8,045 nt of DNA from contig JAZOCU010000025.1 of assembly GCA_045596625.1 (NCBI GenBank), forward strand, positions 1-8,045, in the 5' to 3' direction. Positions 1-7,004 of this stretch are shown in pieces. Origin of the DNA: Firm-04 sp045596625. Its GTDB lineage: Bacteria > Bacillota > Clostridia > Oscillospirales > Ruminococcaceae. The notes under the pieces are model-generated. The model saw only the letters and a list, made by a program, of their open reading frames with translations, made no database searches and was not told the origin of the DNA. A program made the translations under genes and the position numbers. How positions within the stretch are numbered: the first letter of the stretch is position 1; every line of letters begins with the position of its first letter.

Positions 1-48
1 CTCATCGGTATCACTCTGGTTCCTTTGCTCTCCGGTCTCTTTGGTTAA
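1..48 (+). CDS. Maff2-like small membrane protein, C-terminal end only
   Basis: Frame 1 is open from the window edge to a TAA at 46-48 and encodes the 15 residues LIGITLVPLLSGLFG. This hydrophobic, glycine-rich ending resembles the C-terminus of the Maff2 family, short two-helix membrane proteins placed directly upstream of the VirB6-like gene in Tn1549-type elements. Their role is thought to be structural, possibly pilin-like as for VirB2, but this is not established. Only the last segment is visible, so the family assignment rests on the short match and on position in the operon. The next gene starts 24 bases downstream. Confidence 0.6.
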   Translation, partial: LIGITLVPLLSGLFG

Positions 49-58
49 TCAGCAAAAA

Positions 59-63
59 GGAGG
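59..63 (+). promoter_or_regulatory. Ribosome binding site for the VirB6-like gene (TTG start)
   Basis: GGAGG lies within AAAAAGGAGGT, with 9 bases before TTG at 73. There is no in-frame ATG near this site, so it supports the TTG as the true start. Confidence 0.75.
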
Positions 64-72
64 TAATCGCCT

Positions 73-939
73 TTGGACAGCATACTCCAACAGATAACTG
101 ACTGGCTGAAAGAAATGCTCGTTTCAGCCATTATGGGTAATCTGTCGGGGATGTTTGAGTCCGTCAACAACCAGGTTGGCGAGATAGCAACCTCCGTTGG
201 CATGACACCGGCGAACTTCTCGCCGGGTGTCTTTGCCATGGTACGCAACATCTCCGAGTCAGTGATTATCCCGATAGCAGGTTTGATACTGACATTCATT
301 GCCTGCTACGAGCTAATTCAAATGATTATTGACCACAACAATCTGGCGAACTTTGAGACATGGACATTTTTCAAATGGGTGTTCAAGACCTTCGTTGCGG
401 TCATGTTAATCACAAACACGTTCAACATCACCATGGCGGTTTTCGATGTCACGCAGAACGTCATAAACGCAAGCGGTGGTATCATAGCGGGAAACACAGC
501 GATAGATGCTTCGGCACTTGAAAACTTGGAAGATACGCTTATGGCGATGGAACTGGGTCCTCTGCTTGGATTGTTTCTGCAATCCTTTATCGTGCAGGTC
601 ACGATGTCCGCATTGGCAATCATCATCTTTGTTATCGTCTACGGTCGTATGATCGAGATTTACCTGATGGTAAGCCTTGCTCCTATCCCGTTCTCCACTT
701 TTGGAAACAGAGAACAGAGCAGCGTCGGACAGAACTACCTGAGATCCCTGTTCGCCATCGGTTTCCAAGGGTTCCTCATTATGATCTGCGTGGGCATCTA
801 TGCGGTACTGGTACAGTCGATAGCGTTCAGCGATGACATCATCGGTTCTATCTGGGGTGTCATGGGCTACACCGTTCTGCTTTGCTTCACCCTGTTTAAG
901 ACCGGCACACTCGCCAAGGGTGTGTTCTCAGCCCACTAA
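73..939 (+). CDS. VirB6/TrbL-like conjugal transfer channel protein
   Basis: This 288-residue polytopic membrane protein probably forms part of the inner-membrane channel of the conjugative type IV secretion system. An amphipathic N-terminal stretch (about 1-60) is followed by hydrophobic segments near residues 61-83, 103-121, 162-189, 194-208, 225-248 and 256-278, so about six membrane passes. The block around 190-210 (GRMIEIYLMVSLAPIPFSTF) is the kind of conserved loop seen in VirB6/TrbL proteins, where a membrane helix leads into a Pro-rich turn. Position between a Maff2-like gene and a PrgI gene supports the call; in C. difficile CTn elements the equivalent is the CD1112-type protein (from memory). 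The start is TTG, chosen because the GGAGG at 59-63 is well spaced. The next gene begins 15 bases after the stop with its own strong ribosome site, indicating co-transcription. The family is clear; the molecular role is inferred from Gram-negative VirB6. Confidence 0.88.
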   Translation: MDSILQQITDWLKEMLVSAIMGNLSGMFESVNNQVGEIATSVGMTPANFSPGVFAMVRNISESVIIPIAGLILTFIACYELIQMIIDHNNLANFETWTFFKWVFKTFVAVMLITNTFNITMAVFDVTQNVINASGGIIAGNTAIDASALENLEDTLMAMELGPLLGLFLQSFIVQVTMSALAIIIFVIVYGRMIEIYLMVSLAPIPFSTFGNREQSSVGQNYLRSLFAIGFQGFLIMICVGIYAVLVQSIAFSDDIIGSIWGVMGYTVLLCFTLFKTGTLAKGVFSAH

Positions 940-954
940 GGAAGGAGGTTTCGT

Positions 955-1389
955 GTGGCAGCATATATCCCCGTACCCCGTGACCTGACGAGGGTAAAAA
1001 CCAAGGCGTTTTTCAATCTGACCAAACGACAGCTGATCTGTTTCGGAGCAGCGGCGCTCATCGGAGTGCCGTTGTTCTTTTTGGTCAAGAGCATGGGAAA
1101 TGTCAGCCTTGCCGCTATGACCATGATTATCGTCATGCTGCCCCTGTTCTTTTTGGCAATGTACGAAAAGGACGGACAGCCCTTAGAGGTCATCGCAGGG
1201 CATTTTATTCAGGCAAAATTCATTCGTCCCAAGGTTCGCCCTTATCAGACGAACAACTATTACGACGCTCTGATGCGTCAGTATCAACTCGAAAAGGAGG
1301 TAAATGCGATTGTTTTTCAAGAAGAAAACGCAGGCAAGAGAAGTAAAGATGCCTGCAAATCTGAATCGCAAGCAGCAGCGAGAAATTAA
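955..1389 (+). CDS. PrgI family conjugal transfer membrane protein
   Basis: The gene encodes a 144-residue protein that opens with AAYIPVPRDLTRVKTKAFFNLT, the typical PrgI-family start in Gram-positive conjugative elements. Two hydrophobic helices lie at about residues 27-46 and 53-70, separated by a very short loop, so the protein is a membrane hairpin with its C-terminal tail probably cytoplasmic. Such proteins always sit beside VirB4 ATPases and are thought to be VirB3-like partners that hold VirB4 at the membrane; this role is inferred. The start is GTG at 955, with GGAGG at 944-948 (spacer of 6). A GTG at 953 is in another frame and does not give the family N-terminus. The last 28 codons overlap the start of the VirB4 gene by 86 bases in another frame. 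The final tail (about 122-144, charged and Ser/Ala-rich) may be poorly constrained. Confidence 0.9.
   Translation: MAAYIPVPRDLTRVKTKAFFNLTKRQLICFGAAALIGVPLFFLVKSMGNVSLAAMTMIIVMLPLFFLAMYEKDGQPLEVIAGHFIQAKFIRPKVRPYQTNNYYDALMRQYQLEKEVNAIVFQEENAGKRSKDACKSESQAAARN
1294..1300 (+). promoter_or_regulatory. Ribosome binding site for VirB4, inside the PrgI gene
   Basis: AAGGAGG lies inside the PrgI coding sequence with only 3 bases before ATG 1304. The spacing is tight but the match is full, and the alternative in-frame ATG at 1349 has no comparable site. Ribosomes still translating PrgI must cross this site, so the two genes are probably translationally coupled. Confidence 0.7.
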
Positions 1390-3736
1390 GGCTGTTGTGG
1401 AACGAGCCAAGAAAGACAATGGTGTACCGCAGACTGCCCAGCAGTCCATTCCCTTCCAGAGAATGTTCCCCGATGGCATCTGCCGAGTCACCGACAGTTT
1501 CTACACCAAGACCATTCAGTTTCAGGACATCAACTATCAGCTGGCACAGCAGGAAGATAAAACTGCCATCTTTGATGAGTGGTGCGGATTCCTGAACTTC
1601 TTTGATAGCTCCATCCACTTTGAACTGTCCTTTATGAACATGAGTACCGATGCGGAGAGCTTTGAAAAAAGTATCCGCATTCCGTTCCGCAAGGATGCGT
1701 TCAATTCCGTCCGTGCCGAGTACAGTCAGATGCTGAAAAAGCAGCTGTCTCAAGGCAACAACGGTCTGACAAAGACCAAGTTCCTGACATTCGGCATTGA
1801 AGCAGACTCCATGCGACAGGCAAAACCGAGACTTCAGCACATCGAAAATGATCTGCTCAACAATTTCCGCCGTTTGGGTGTTATCGCTCACCCCATGAAC
1901 GGCAAGGAAAGACTTCGCCTGATGCACTCCATGTTCCACATGGGTGACAACGACAAGTTCTTCTTTGACTGGAAGTACCTTGTTGAATCCGGTCTGTCCG
2001 TAAAGGATTTTATCGCACCGACTTCGTTTGCCTTTAAGACCAACCGCACGTTCCAGATGGGCGGTATTTATGGTTCTATGTCGTATCTCCAGATCACGGC
2101 ATCTGACCTGAGTGACCGTATGCTTGCGGACTTTCTGGATATGGAGTCCAGTCAGATCGTTACCATGCACATCCAGTCGGTAGACCAGACTGCGGCAATC
2201 AAGACCATCAAGCGAACTATTACGGAGCTTGACCGTTCCAAGATCGAGGAACAGAAAAAGGCTGTCCGTTCCGGCTACGATATGGACATCATCCCCTCTG
2301 ACCTTGCCACCTATGGTAAGGATGCGAAAGCACTCTTGAAGGAGTTGCAGAGCCAGAATGAGCGAATGTTCATGCTGACATTCCTTGTGATGAATACCGG
2401 TCGTACCGAGCAGGAACTGGAAAACAATGTGTTCCAGGCACAGAGTATTGCCCAGAAGCACAACTGTAATCTGCGCCGACTGGATTTTCAGCAGGAACAG
2501 GGCTTGATGAGTAGCCTGCCTTTGGCACAGAACCTGATCGAGATTCGTCGTGGTTTGACTACCAGTTCCACGGCTATTTTTGTGCCGTTCACGACACAGG
2601 AACTGTTCCAGAACGGTGAAGAAACCCTTTACTACGGTCTGAACGCTCTGTCCAACAATCTTATCATGGTGGATAGAAAGAAGCTGAAGAACCCCAATGG
2701 GCTTATCCTTGGTACGCCCGGTTCCGGTAAGTCCTTCTCCGCAAAGCGTGAGATCACCAATGCGTTCCTCGTTACCGATGATGACATTATCATCTGCGAC
2801 CCGGAAGCAGAGTATGCGGCGCTGGTTCACAAGTTCAACGGTCAGGTCGTGAAGATCAGTTCTTCCAGTACCAACTATATCAACCCTATGGACATCAACC
2901 TGAACTACTCCGAGGATGATAACCCCGTGGCTCTGAAAGCAGACTTCATCCTGTCTCTCTGTGAGTTGATTATGGGCAGTAAGGATGGCTTGCAGCCTAT
3001 CGAAAAGACCGTAATCGACCGTTGTGTGCATCAGATCTACCAGAGGTATTTCGACAATCCTGCTCCTGAGAATATGCCTGTCCTGGAGGACTTGTATAAC
3101 GCACTTCTGAAACAGGACGAAAAGGAAGCCCACCATGTCGCAACGGCATTGGAAATCTATGTTAAGGGTTCCCTGAAGCTGTTCAATAACCGCACCAATG
3201 TGGACATCCACAATCGTCTGGTGTGTTACGACATCAAGGAGCTTGGCAATCAGCTGAAGAAAATCGGTATGCTGATCGTTCAGGATCAGGTGTGGGGCCG
3301 TGTTACTGCCAACAGAAGCGCAGGTAAGTCTACAAGATACTATATCGACGAGTTCCACCTGCTTCTGAAGGAAGAACAGACAGCCACCTACTCCGTGGAA
3401 ATCTGGAAAAGATTCCGTAAATGGGGCGGTCTGCCGACCGGCATCACGCAGAATGTCAAAGACCTGCTTCGCTCCCCTGAGATTGCAAACATCCTCGAAA
3501 ACTCTGATTTCATCTATATGCTGAATCAGGCAAGTGAGGACAGAAGCATCCTTGCGAAGCGTCTGAACATTTCTCCCCATCAGCTGTCCTATGTAACAAA
3601 CTCCGGTGAGGGCGAAGGACTTCTGTTCTACGGCAATGTTATTCTGCCGTTCATCGACAGATTCCCGACCGATCTGGAACTCTACCGCATTATGACCACG
3701 AAGCTGAACGAGGTGGTAACTGACAAGGAGGGGTAA
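1304..3736 (+). CDS. virB4: VirB4/TraE-type conjugative transfer ATPase
   Basis: This 810-residue cytoplasmic or membrane-associated ATPase energises the type IV secretion system. The N-terminal half (about 40-430) matches the VirB4/CagE-type region, including an LPLAQN stretch just before the ATPase domain. The C-terminal half is a RecA-like P-loop domain: Walker A is GTPGSGKS at residues 470-477, Walker B is YYIDEFH at 680-685 with Asp682 and Glu683, and a conserved TQN lies at 715-717 within the VirB4-typical segment after Walker B. All catalytic elements are present and the length is normal for the family, so it appears intact. The N-terminus (RLFFKKKTQ) is very basic. Start ATG 1304 is chosen on the ribosome site at 1294-1300. 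The gene overlaps PrgI by 86 bases and is followed 3 bases after its stop by the peptidase gene, whose ribosome site lies in the last codons of this gene. The corresponding C. difficile protein is of the CD1110 type (from memory). Confidence 0.95.
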   Translation: MRLFFKKKTQAREVKMPANLNRKQQREIKAVVERAKKDNGVPQTAQQSIPFQRMFPDGICRVTDSFYTKTIQFQDINYQLAQQEDKTAIFDEWCGFLNFFDSSIHFELSFMNMSTDAESFEKSIRIPFRKDAFNSVRAEYSQMLKKQLSQGNNGLTKTKFLTFGIEADSMRQAKPRLQHIENDLLNNFRRLGVIAHPMNGKERLRLMHSMFHMGDNDKFFFDWKYLVESGLSVKDFIAPTSFAFKTNRTFQMGGIYGSMSYLQITASDLSDRMLADFLDMESSQIVTMHIQSVDQTAAIKTIKRTITELDRSKIEEQKKAVRSGYDMDIIPSDLATYGKDAKALLKELQSQNERMFMLTFLVMNTGRTEQELENNVFQAQSIAQKHNCNLRRLDFQQEQGLMSSLPLAQNLIEIRRGLTTSSTAIFVPFTTQELFQNGEETLYYGLNALSNNLIMVDRKKLKNPNGLILGTPGSGKSFSAKREITNAFLVTDDDIIICDPEAEYAALVHKFNGQVVKISSSSTNYINPMDINLNYSEDDNPVALKADFILSLCELIMGSKDGLQPIEKTVIDRCVHQIYQRYFDNPAPENMPVLEDLYNALLKQDEKEAHHVATALEIYVKGSLKLFNNRTNVDIHNRLVCYDIKELGNQLKKIGMLIVQDQVWGRVTANRSAGKSTRYYIDEFHLLLKEEQTATYSVEIWKRFRKWGGLPTGITQNVKDLLRSPEIANILENSDFIYMLNQASEDRSILAKRLNISPHQLSYVTNSGEGEGLLFYGNVILPFIDRFPTDLELYRIMTTKLNEVVTDKEG

Positions 3737-3739
3737 TCC

Positions 3740-5509
3740 ATGGCAAAGAAACCGACCCGACTCCGTTTCACCGAAGATGACCTTGCCGATTCTCATGTAA
3801 AGAAAGCTGCCAATTGTGCAGATAAGGCGGCTGACAAAGCTGAGAAAGCGGTAGATAAGTTAGCTTCCAAGAAGAAAACCACCAAGCTCCGTCTGGAAAA
3901 GGATGCTGCCGATTCCCGTAAAGCAAAGCTCCGTTTTGAAAAAGCGGACATTACGGAAATCGAGCGTCCTTCCGTGGTAAAGCACATGGCAAGCCGTGGT
4001 GCTGCGGTCTCCGTCACATCCAGAGCGCATCAGGCAGTATCTGAATACGAAGATGATAACGTCGGTGTTCAGTCCACACAGGAAATGACAAAGGCAGTGG
4101 AATCCACTGCCTACACCGTCGATCATGCCGTTTACAGCCACAAACTGAAAGCCCATGCCAAGGCTGACAAGTTGGTGGAGAAATCAGATAAAGCCAATGC
4201 GGATGCCCTTTATGAGAAGTTCAAAAAGGATAACCCTGATGCCGGTTCCAACCCATTCTCCCGTTGGCAACAGAAAAACGCCATCAAGAAAGAATACGCT
4301 GCCGCAAAAGCCGGTAAGGATACTGCATCCAAAACGGCGACTGCAACCAAGGGTGCAGGCAAGGCAACAGGAAAAGCAGCCCAAGGAGCCAAGACGATCA
4401 CAGAGAAAGTGACGGAGTTTGCTACCACACACTCCAAAGCGATTCTTCTGGTTCTGGCAGGAGGACTGCTTTTTATGATTATTGCCAGTATGTTCTCCTC
4501 TTGCGGTGCTATGTTCCAGGGTGGAACGCAGGTTATTTTGGGAACTTCCTTTACTGCCAAAGATGAGGACATCATCGGGGCAGACGATGACTACAAGGCT
4601 CTGGAAGCAGCCTTGCGAAACAAGATCAACAACATCGAGCGAACCCATAGCGGCTACGATGAGTACCGTTATGATCTTGATGAAATCAACCACAACCCCT
4701 ATGAGCTTGCGGCATATCTGACGGTGAAATTCGAGGACTACACCCGTTCGGAAGTTCAAAGCACTCTGCAAAGGCTGTTCGATCAGCAGTATGAACTGAC
4801 CCTGACGGAAGAAGTGGAAATCAGAACCCGAACAGAGACCCGCACCGGTACATCCACTTGGACTGACCCTGAAACCGGCGAGACCTATGAGGAAGAATAC
4901 GAGTACGAAGTTGAAGTCGAGTATGAGTATTATATCCTGAATGTGAAACTGGAAAACAAAGGTCTGAACCGAGTGATCGGTAGTTCCGGTATGTCTGAGG
5001 ATGAAATGGAGCGTTACGCAGTTTTGCTCCAGACCAACGGCAACAGACCCGACATTTTCGGGGATGACATCTATGCCGTGACCGGTGAGTACACCGACTA
5101 TGACATTCCGGGCGAAGCTCTGACGGACACACGATTTGCCAATATGATTCGTGAAGCAGAAAAGTATCTGGGATACCCGTATGTATGGGGTGGCAGTAGC
5201 CCTTCCACTTCCTTCGACTGCTCTGGTTTTGTTTCCTATGTAATCAATAACTGCGGAAACGGTTGGAGTGTCGGCAGACTGACAGCCAACGGTCTGATGG
5301 GTGTATGCGACATCATCCCAAGAAGTTCCGCAAAGCCGGGAGACCTGATTTTCTTTCAAGGCACTTATGATACCTCCGGTGCATCCCATGTAGGTATCTA
5401 TGTTGGCGATGGAATGATGATCCATTGCGGAAACCCGATTTCTTACGCTTCCATTGAGTCGAGCTACTGGCAGTCGCATTTTTACTGCTTCGGAAGAATC
5501 AGAAATTAA
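3740..5509 (+). CDS. CD1108-type membrane-anchored NlpC/P60 (C40) peptidoglycan peptidase
   Basis: This 589-residue protein probably cuts stem peptides in peptidoglycan so that the conjugation channel can cross the wall. Residues 1-230 are a charged, Lys/Ala-rich, probably cytoplasmic region with repeated LRF/LRL-x-x-x-D units near residues 7-15, 48-55 and 63-70. A single membrane helix lies at about 234-253. Residues 255-460 are extracellular, include a Tyr/Glu-rich stretch around 375-395, and have no domain I recognise. The C-terminal NlpC/P60 domain (about 465-589) has Cys494 in FDCSGF, His550 in SHVGIY and His562 in MIHCG, a full catalytic set. No lysozyme-like domain of the kind found in Tn916 Orf14/CwlT is visible, so this is a single-activity enzyme. 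AAGGAGGGG at 3725-3733 supports ATG 3740. Family and active site are firm; the job in transfer is inferred from related elements. Confidence 0.93.
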   Translation: MAKKPTRLRFTEDDLADSHVKKAANCADKAADKAEKAVDKLASKKKTTKLRLEKDAADSRKAKLRFEKADITEIERPSVVKHMASRGAAVSVTSRAHQAVSEYEDDNVGVQSTQEMTKAVESTAYTVDHAVYSHKLKAHAKADKLVEKSDKANADALYEKFKKDNPDAGSNPFSRWQQKNAIKKEYAAAKAGKDTASKTATATKGAGKATGKAAQGAKTITEKVTEFATTHSKAILLVLAGGLLFMIIASMFSSCGAMFQGGTQVILGTSFTAKDEDIIGADDDYKALEAALRNKINNIERTHSGYDEYRYDLDEINHNPYELAAYLTVKFEDYTRSEVQSTLQRLFDQQYELTLTEEVEIRTRTETRTGTSTWTDPETGETYEEEYEYEVEVEYEYYILNVKLENKGLNRVIGSSGMSEDEMERYAVLLQTNGNRPDIFGDDIYAVTGEYTDYDIPGEALTDTRFANMIREAEKYLGYPYVWGGSSPSTSFDCSGFVSYVINNCGNGWSVGRLTANGLMGVCDIIPRSSAKPGDLIFFQGTYDTSGASHVGIYVGDGMMIHCGNPISYASIESSYWQSHFYCFGRIRN

Positions 5510-5514
5510 GGAGG
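5510..5514 (+). promoter_or_regulatory. Ribosome binding site for the DUF4315 gene (TTG start)
   Basis: GGAGG directly follows the TAA of the peptidase gene, with 8 bases before TTG 5523. It argues against the upstream in-frame ATG at 5454, which lies inside the peptidase gene without a ribosome site. Confidence 0.75.
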
Positions 5515-5522
5515 ATTTTCTA

Positions 5523-5783
5523 TTGGGTGCTAAATTAGACAGAATTGGCGCAGACCTTGAGAAAGCCCGCCGCAAAAGGGCTGAATGGGATGCCAAAGTA
5601 AAAGATCTGGAACGCAGATACCGTGAGGAAGAAAACTCTGAGATTCACGAGTTGGTTCACGCTGCGAACCTTACCCCGGATCAGCTTTCTGAACTGCTCC
5701 GTATGTTTGCTGCGGACATGGTTCCGAAGCCTGAGACTATCAATTCTATGAATGAACAGGAGGAAATGCAGGATGAAATTTAA
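5523..5783 (+). CDS. DUF4315 family small coiled-coil protein
   Basis: The gene encodes an 86-residue soluble protein of unknown function, found in nearly all elements of this type between the NlpC/P60 gene and the DUF4366 gene (C. difficile CD1107A-like, from memory). Residues 2-45 (KLDRIGADLEKARRKRAEW and onward) form a highly charged amphipathic helix, probably a coiled coil. A conserved segment ITELVHAANL-like (here IHELVHAANL, 41-50) and TPDQLSELL (51-59) follow, then an acidic tail. There is no signal peptide or membrane helix, so it is cytoplasmic. TTG 5523 is preferred over ATG 5454 because of GGAGG at 5510-5514 and because the family begins near this point. It starts 13 bases after the upstream stop, and its end overlaps the next gene by 11 bases, which suggests coupled translation. 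No biochemical role is known to me. Confidence 0.85.
   Translation: MGAKLDRIGADLEKARRKRAEWDAKVKDLERRYREEENSEIHELVHAANLTPDQLSELLRMFAADMVPKPETINSMNEQEEMQDEI
5758..5763 (+). promoter_or_regulatory. Ribosome binding site for the DUF4366 gene
   Basis: AGGAGG inside the end of the DUF4315 gene lies 9 bases before ATG 5773. It favours that ATG over the in-frame ATG at 5752, which precedes this site and would add seven residues in front of an otherwise clean signal peptide. Confidence 0.75.
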
Positions 5784-6858
5784 GAGATTCGGTGCCATGT
5801 TGCTGGCACTTGTAATGTGTACGGGAGTGTTTTCGACTACGGCGTTTGCCTACTCCGATGAGAGTGCAGCCACACCTACCACGGAAAAGGCTGAAACCGT
5901 GGAGACTGCCCCTGAGAAAACTGAAGATCAGACTTCCGAGGAAGTTCCGTACACCGTGACCGTCGATGAAGATGGCACGGTGGTTTTCTCTTTCAACGGT
6001 GAGGAATGGACTTACGATGCCGAGGAAACCGAATATGACAGCATGGGAACCGGCAAGGTGGTAACGAACGGTTCCCGTCTGAATGTGCGTACCGGCGCAG
6101 GCATGAATTATGAGATCATTGACCAGCTTCGTCCCGGCGAGGAAGTTGTGGTAGTCGGTGTTGAGGGTGACTGGTATCAGATCACCGTTCCCGAAAAGAA
6201 TGGCTATGTTCACAGCGACTATCTGGAACTGATTGAGAAAGCCGAACAGAACAGCGAAATGGACATGGCTCTGCTTATGATGTTTATGAGTATGTTCATG
6301 CAGGGCATGGATATGGATGCAGATGAGCCTGCCCTTACTCCCGATGGCAACCTAACTTTGGTGGACGACATCGGCGCTCCTGCCAAAGATGGAAAGCAGT
6401 TCATTACTGCTGTCACAAAGAACGGCAACTACTTTTATATCATCATCGACCGTGACGATGAGGGCAACGAGACTGTCCACTTCTTGAATCAGGTGGACGA
6501 AGCTGACCTGCTTATGCTGATGAGCGAGGAAGAAGCTGCTAAGTACACTGAGCCTGTGGTAGAAACTCCGCCTACGGAACCTGATGTAACAGAGCCTGAG
6601 CCTGATGTGGTCGAGCCTGAACCTGAGAAGCCTAAGACCAATATGCTTCCTGTCATTCTGGTAGTTGTGGCTCTGATTGGCGGCGGTGGTTTCTTTGCCT
6701 TCAAGAAGATGCAGGACAAGAAGAAGGAAAAAGAAGCTGCGAAGCCTGACCCTGATGCGGACTATGTAGACGATGATGAGGACTATGGCTACAGCGAGGA
6801 ATACGAGGACGATGATGTGGACTTCATCGCAGACGATGAGGACAACGAACCCGTATAA
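5773..6858 (+). CDS. CD1107-type DUF4366 exported membrane protein with an added SH3b domain
   Basis: This 361-residue protein has a signal peptide (residues 1-26, KFKR followed by a hydrophobic core and AFA before Tyr27). Cys16 is not in a lipobox, so signal peptidase I cleavage is expected. A Thr/Glu-rich linker leads to a bacterial SH3 domain at about 95-153, recognised by SRLNVRTGAGMNYEIIDQL, the PGEEV turn and the closing YVHSDYLEL. A methionine-rich segment follows (163-185), then the DUF4366 core (about 197-255, with QFITAVTKNGNYFYIIIDRD and VHFLNQVDEADLL), a Pro/Glu repeat linker (PEPDVVEPEPEKP), a membrane helix at about 291-310, a basic stop-transfer stretch, and a very acidic cytoplasmic tail. 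The SH3b domain would bind peptidoglycan. It is the last gene of the transfer operon and overlaps DUF4315 by 11 bases. Family membership is confident; function is unknown, and an accessory role at the cell surface is inferred. Confidence 0.88.
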   Translation: MKFKRFGAMLLALVMCTGVFSTTAFAYSDESAATPTTEKAETVETAPEKTEDQTSEEVPYTVTVDEDGTVVFSFNGEEWTYDAEETEYDSMGTGKVVTNGSRLNVRTGAGMNYEIIDQLRPGEEVVVVGVEGDWYQITVPEKNGYVHSDYLELIEKAEQNSEMDMALLMMFMSMFMQGMDMDADEPALTPDGNLTLVDDIGAPAKDGKQFITAVTKNGNYFYIIIDRDDEGNETVHFLNQVDEADLLMLMSEEEAAKYTEPVVETPPTEPDVTEPEPDVVEPEPEKPKTNMLPVILVVVALIGGGGFFAFKKMQDKKKEKEAAKPDPDADYVDDDEDYGYSEEYEDDDVDFIADDEDNEPV

Positions 6859-6865
6859 CAATGGA

Positions 6866-6880
6866 CAGGCATGATGCCTG
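6866..6880 (+). repeat. Short perfect hairpin after the transfer operon
   Basis: CAGGCA and TGCCTG form a 6-base-pair stem around a TGA loop, 8 bases after the DUF4366 stop. It lies immediately upstream of the second hairpin and may protect the 3' end of the transcript or act with that hairpin in termination. Confidence 0.55.
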
Positions 6881-6881
6881 G

Positions 6882-6903
6882 GGCAATCTTCGGATTGCCT
6901 TTA
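6882..6903 (+). terminator. Probable terminator with a UUCG tetraloop, end of transfer operon
   Basis: GGCAATC (6882-6888) pairs perfectly with GATTGCC (6893-6899) around TTCG, giving a C(UUCG)G-capped stem, one of the most stable RNA hairpins known. The following T-tract is weak (TTTAC), so termination may be partial, or the hairpin may mainly protect the 3' end. Its place 24 bases after the last stop codon of the operon fits a terminator. Confidence 0.6.
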
Positions 6904-6934
6904 CATAATGATTCCTGTCGATTTGAGTTGGTTA

Positions 6935-6943
6935 TGATATAAT
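6935..6943 (+). promoter_or_regulatory. Extended -10 promoter upstream of the XRE gene
   Basis: TGATATAAT holds a perfect TATAAT (6938-6943) with the TG of an extended -10. The -35 at the expected spacing (6915-6920, CTGTCG) is poor, as often accepted for extended -10 promoters or where an activator helps. Predicted transcription starts near 6950, giving a leader of roughly 110 bases before the XRE gene. Confidence 0.7.
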
Positions 6944-6960
6944 TTGTGTTGTGAACCAAA

Positions 6961-7004
6961 AGTAAACCTCCGGTTTAGTAAACTCTACCTCGTTTCGGTT
7001 TACT
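6961..7004 (+). promoter_or_regulatory. Leader with AGTAAAC repeats and alternative hairpins
   Basis: AGTAAAC occurs directly at 6961-6967 and 6977-6983 and inverted as GTTTACT at 6998-7004. TAAACC (6963-6968) can pair with GGTTTA (6972-6977) around a 3-base loop, while AGTAAACC (6961-6968) can instead pair with GGTTTACT (6997-7004). These foldings exclude each other. As DNA, the repeats lie just downstream of the -10 and could be operator sites for the neighbouring XRE protein; as RNA, they could be an attenuator or translational switch. The sequence alone does not decide between the two. Confidence 0.5.

Noticed and set aside
1220..3796. 858-codon minus-strand open frame opposite VirB4
   Set aside because: It mirrors the VirB4 gene exactly, has low-complexity shadow composition, and VirB4 on the other strand has all its family motifs.
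5454..5522. Upstream in-frame ATG for the DUF4315 gene
   Set aside because: It lies inside the peptidase gene without a ribosome site; TTG 5523 has GGAGG at correct spacing.
4184..5596. 470-codon minus-strand open frame opposite the peptidase gene
   Set aside because: It is an antisense shadow of a gene with a clear NlpC/P60 active site; no family resemblance of its own was seen.
5752..5772. Upstream in-frame ATG for the DUF4366 gene
   Set aside because: It precedes the ribosome site at 5758-5763 and would put seven extra residues before a clean signal peptide.
6861..6908. 15-codon frame ATGGACAGG...TAA after the DUF4366 gene
   Set aside because: It has no ribosome site, and its bases are explained by the two hairpins.
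6923..6928. TTGAGT as a -35 box for the XRE promoter
   Set aside because: It is only 9 bases from TATAAT, too close; the promoter is better explained as an extended -10 type.
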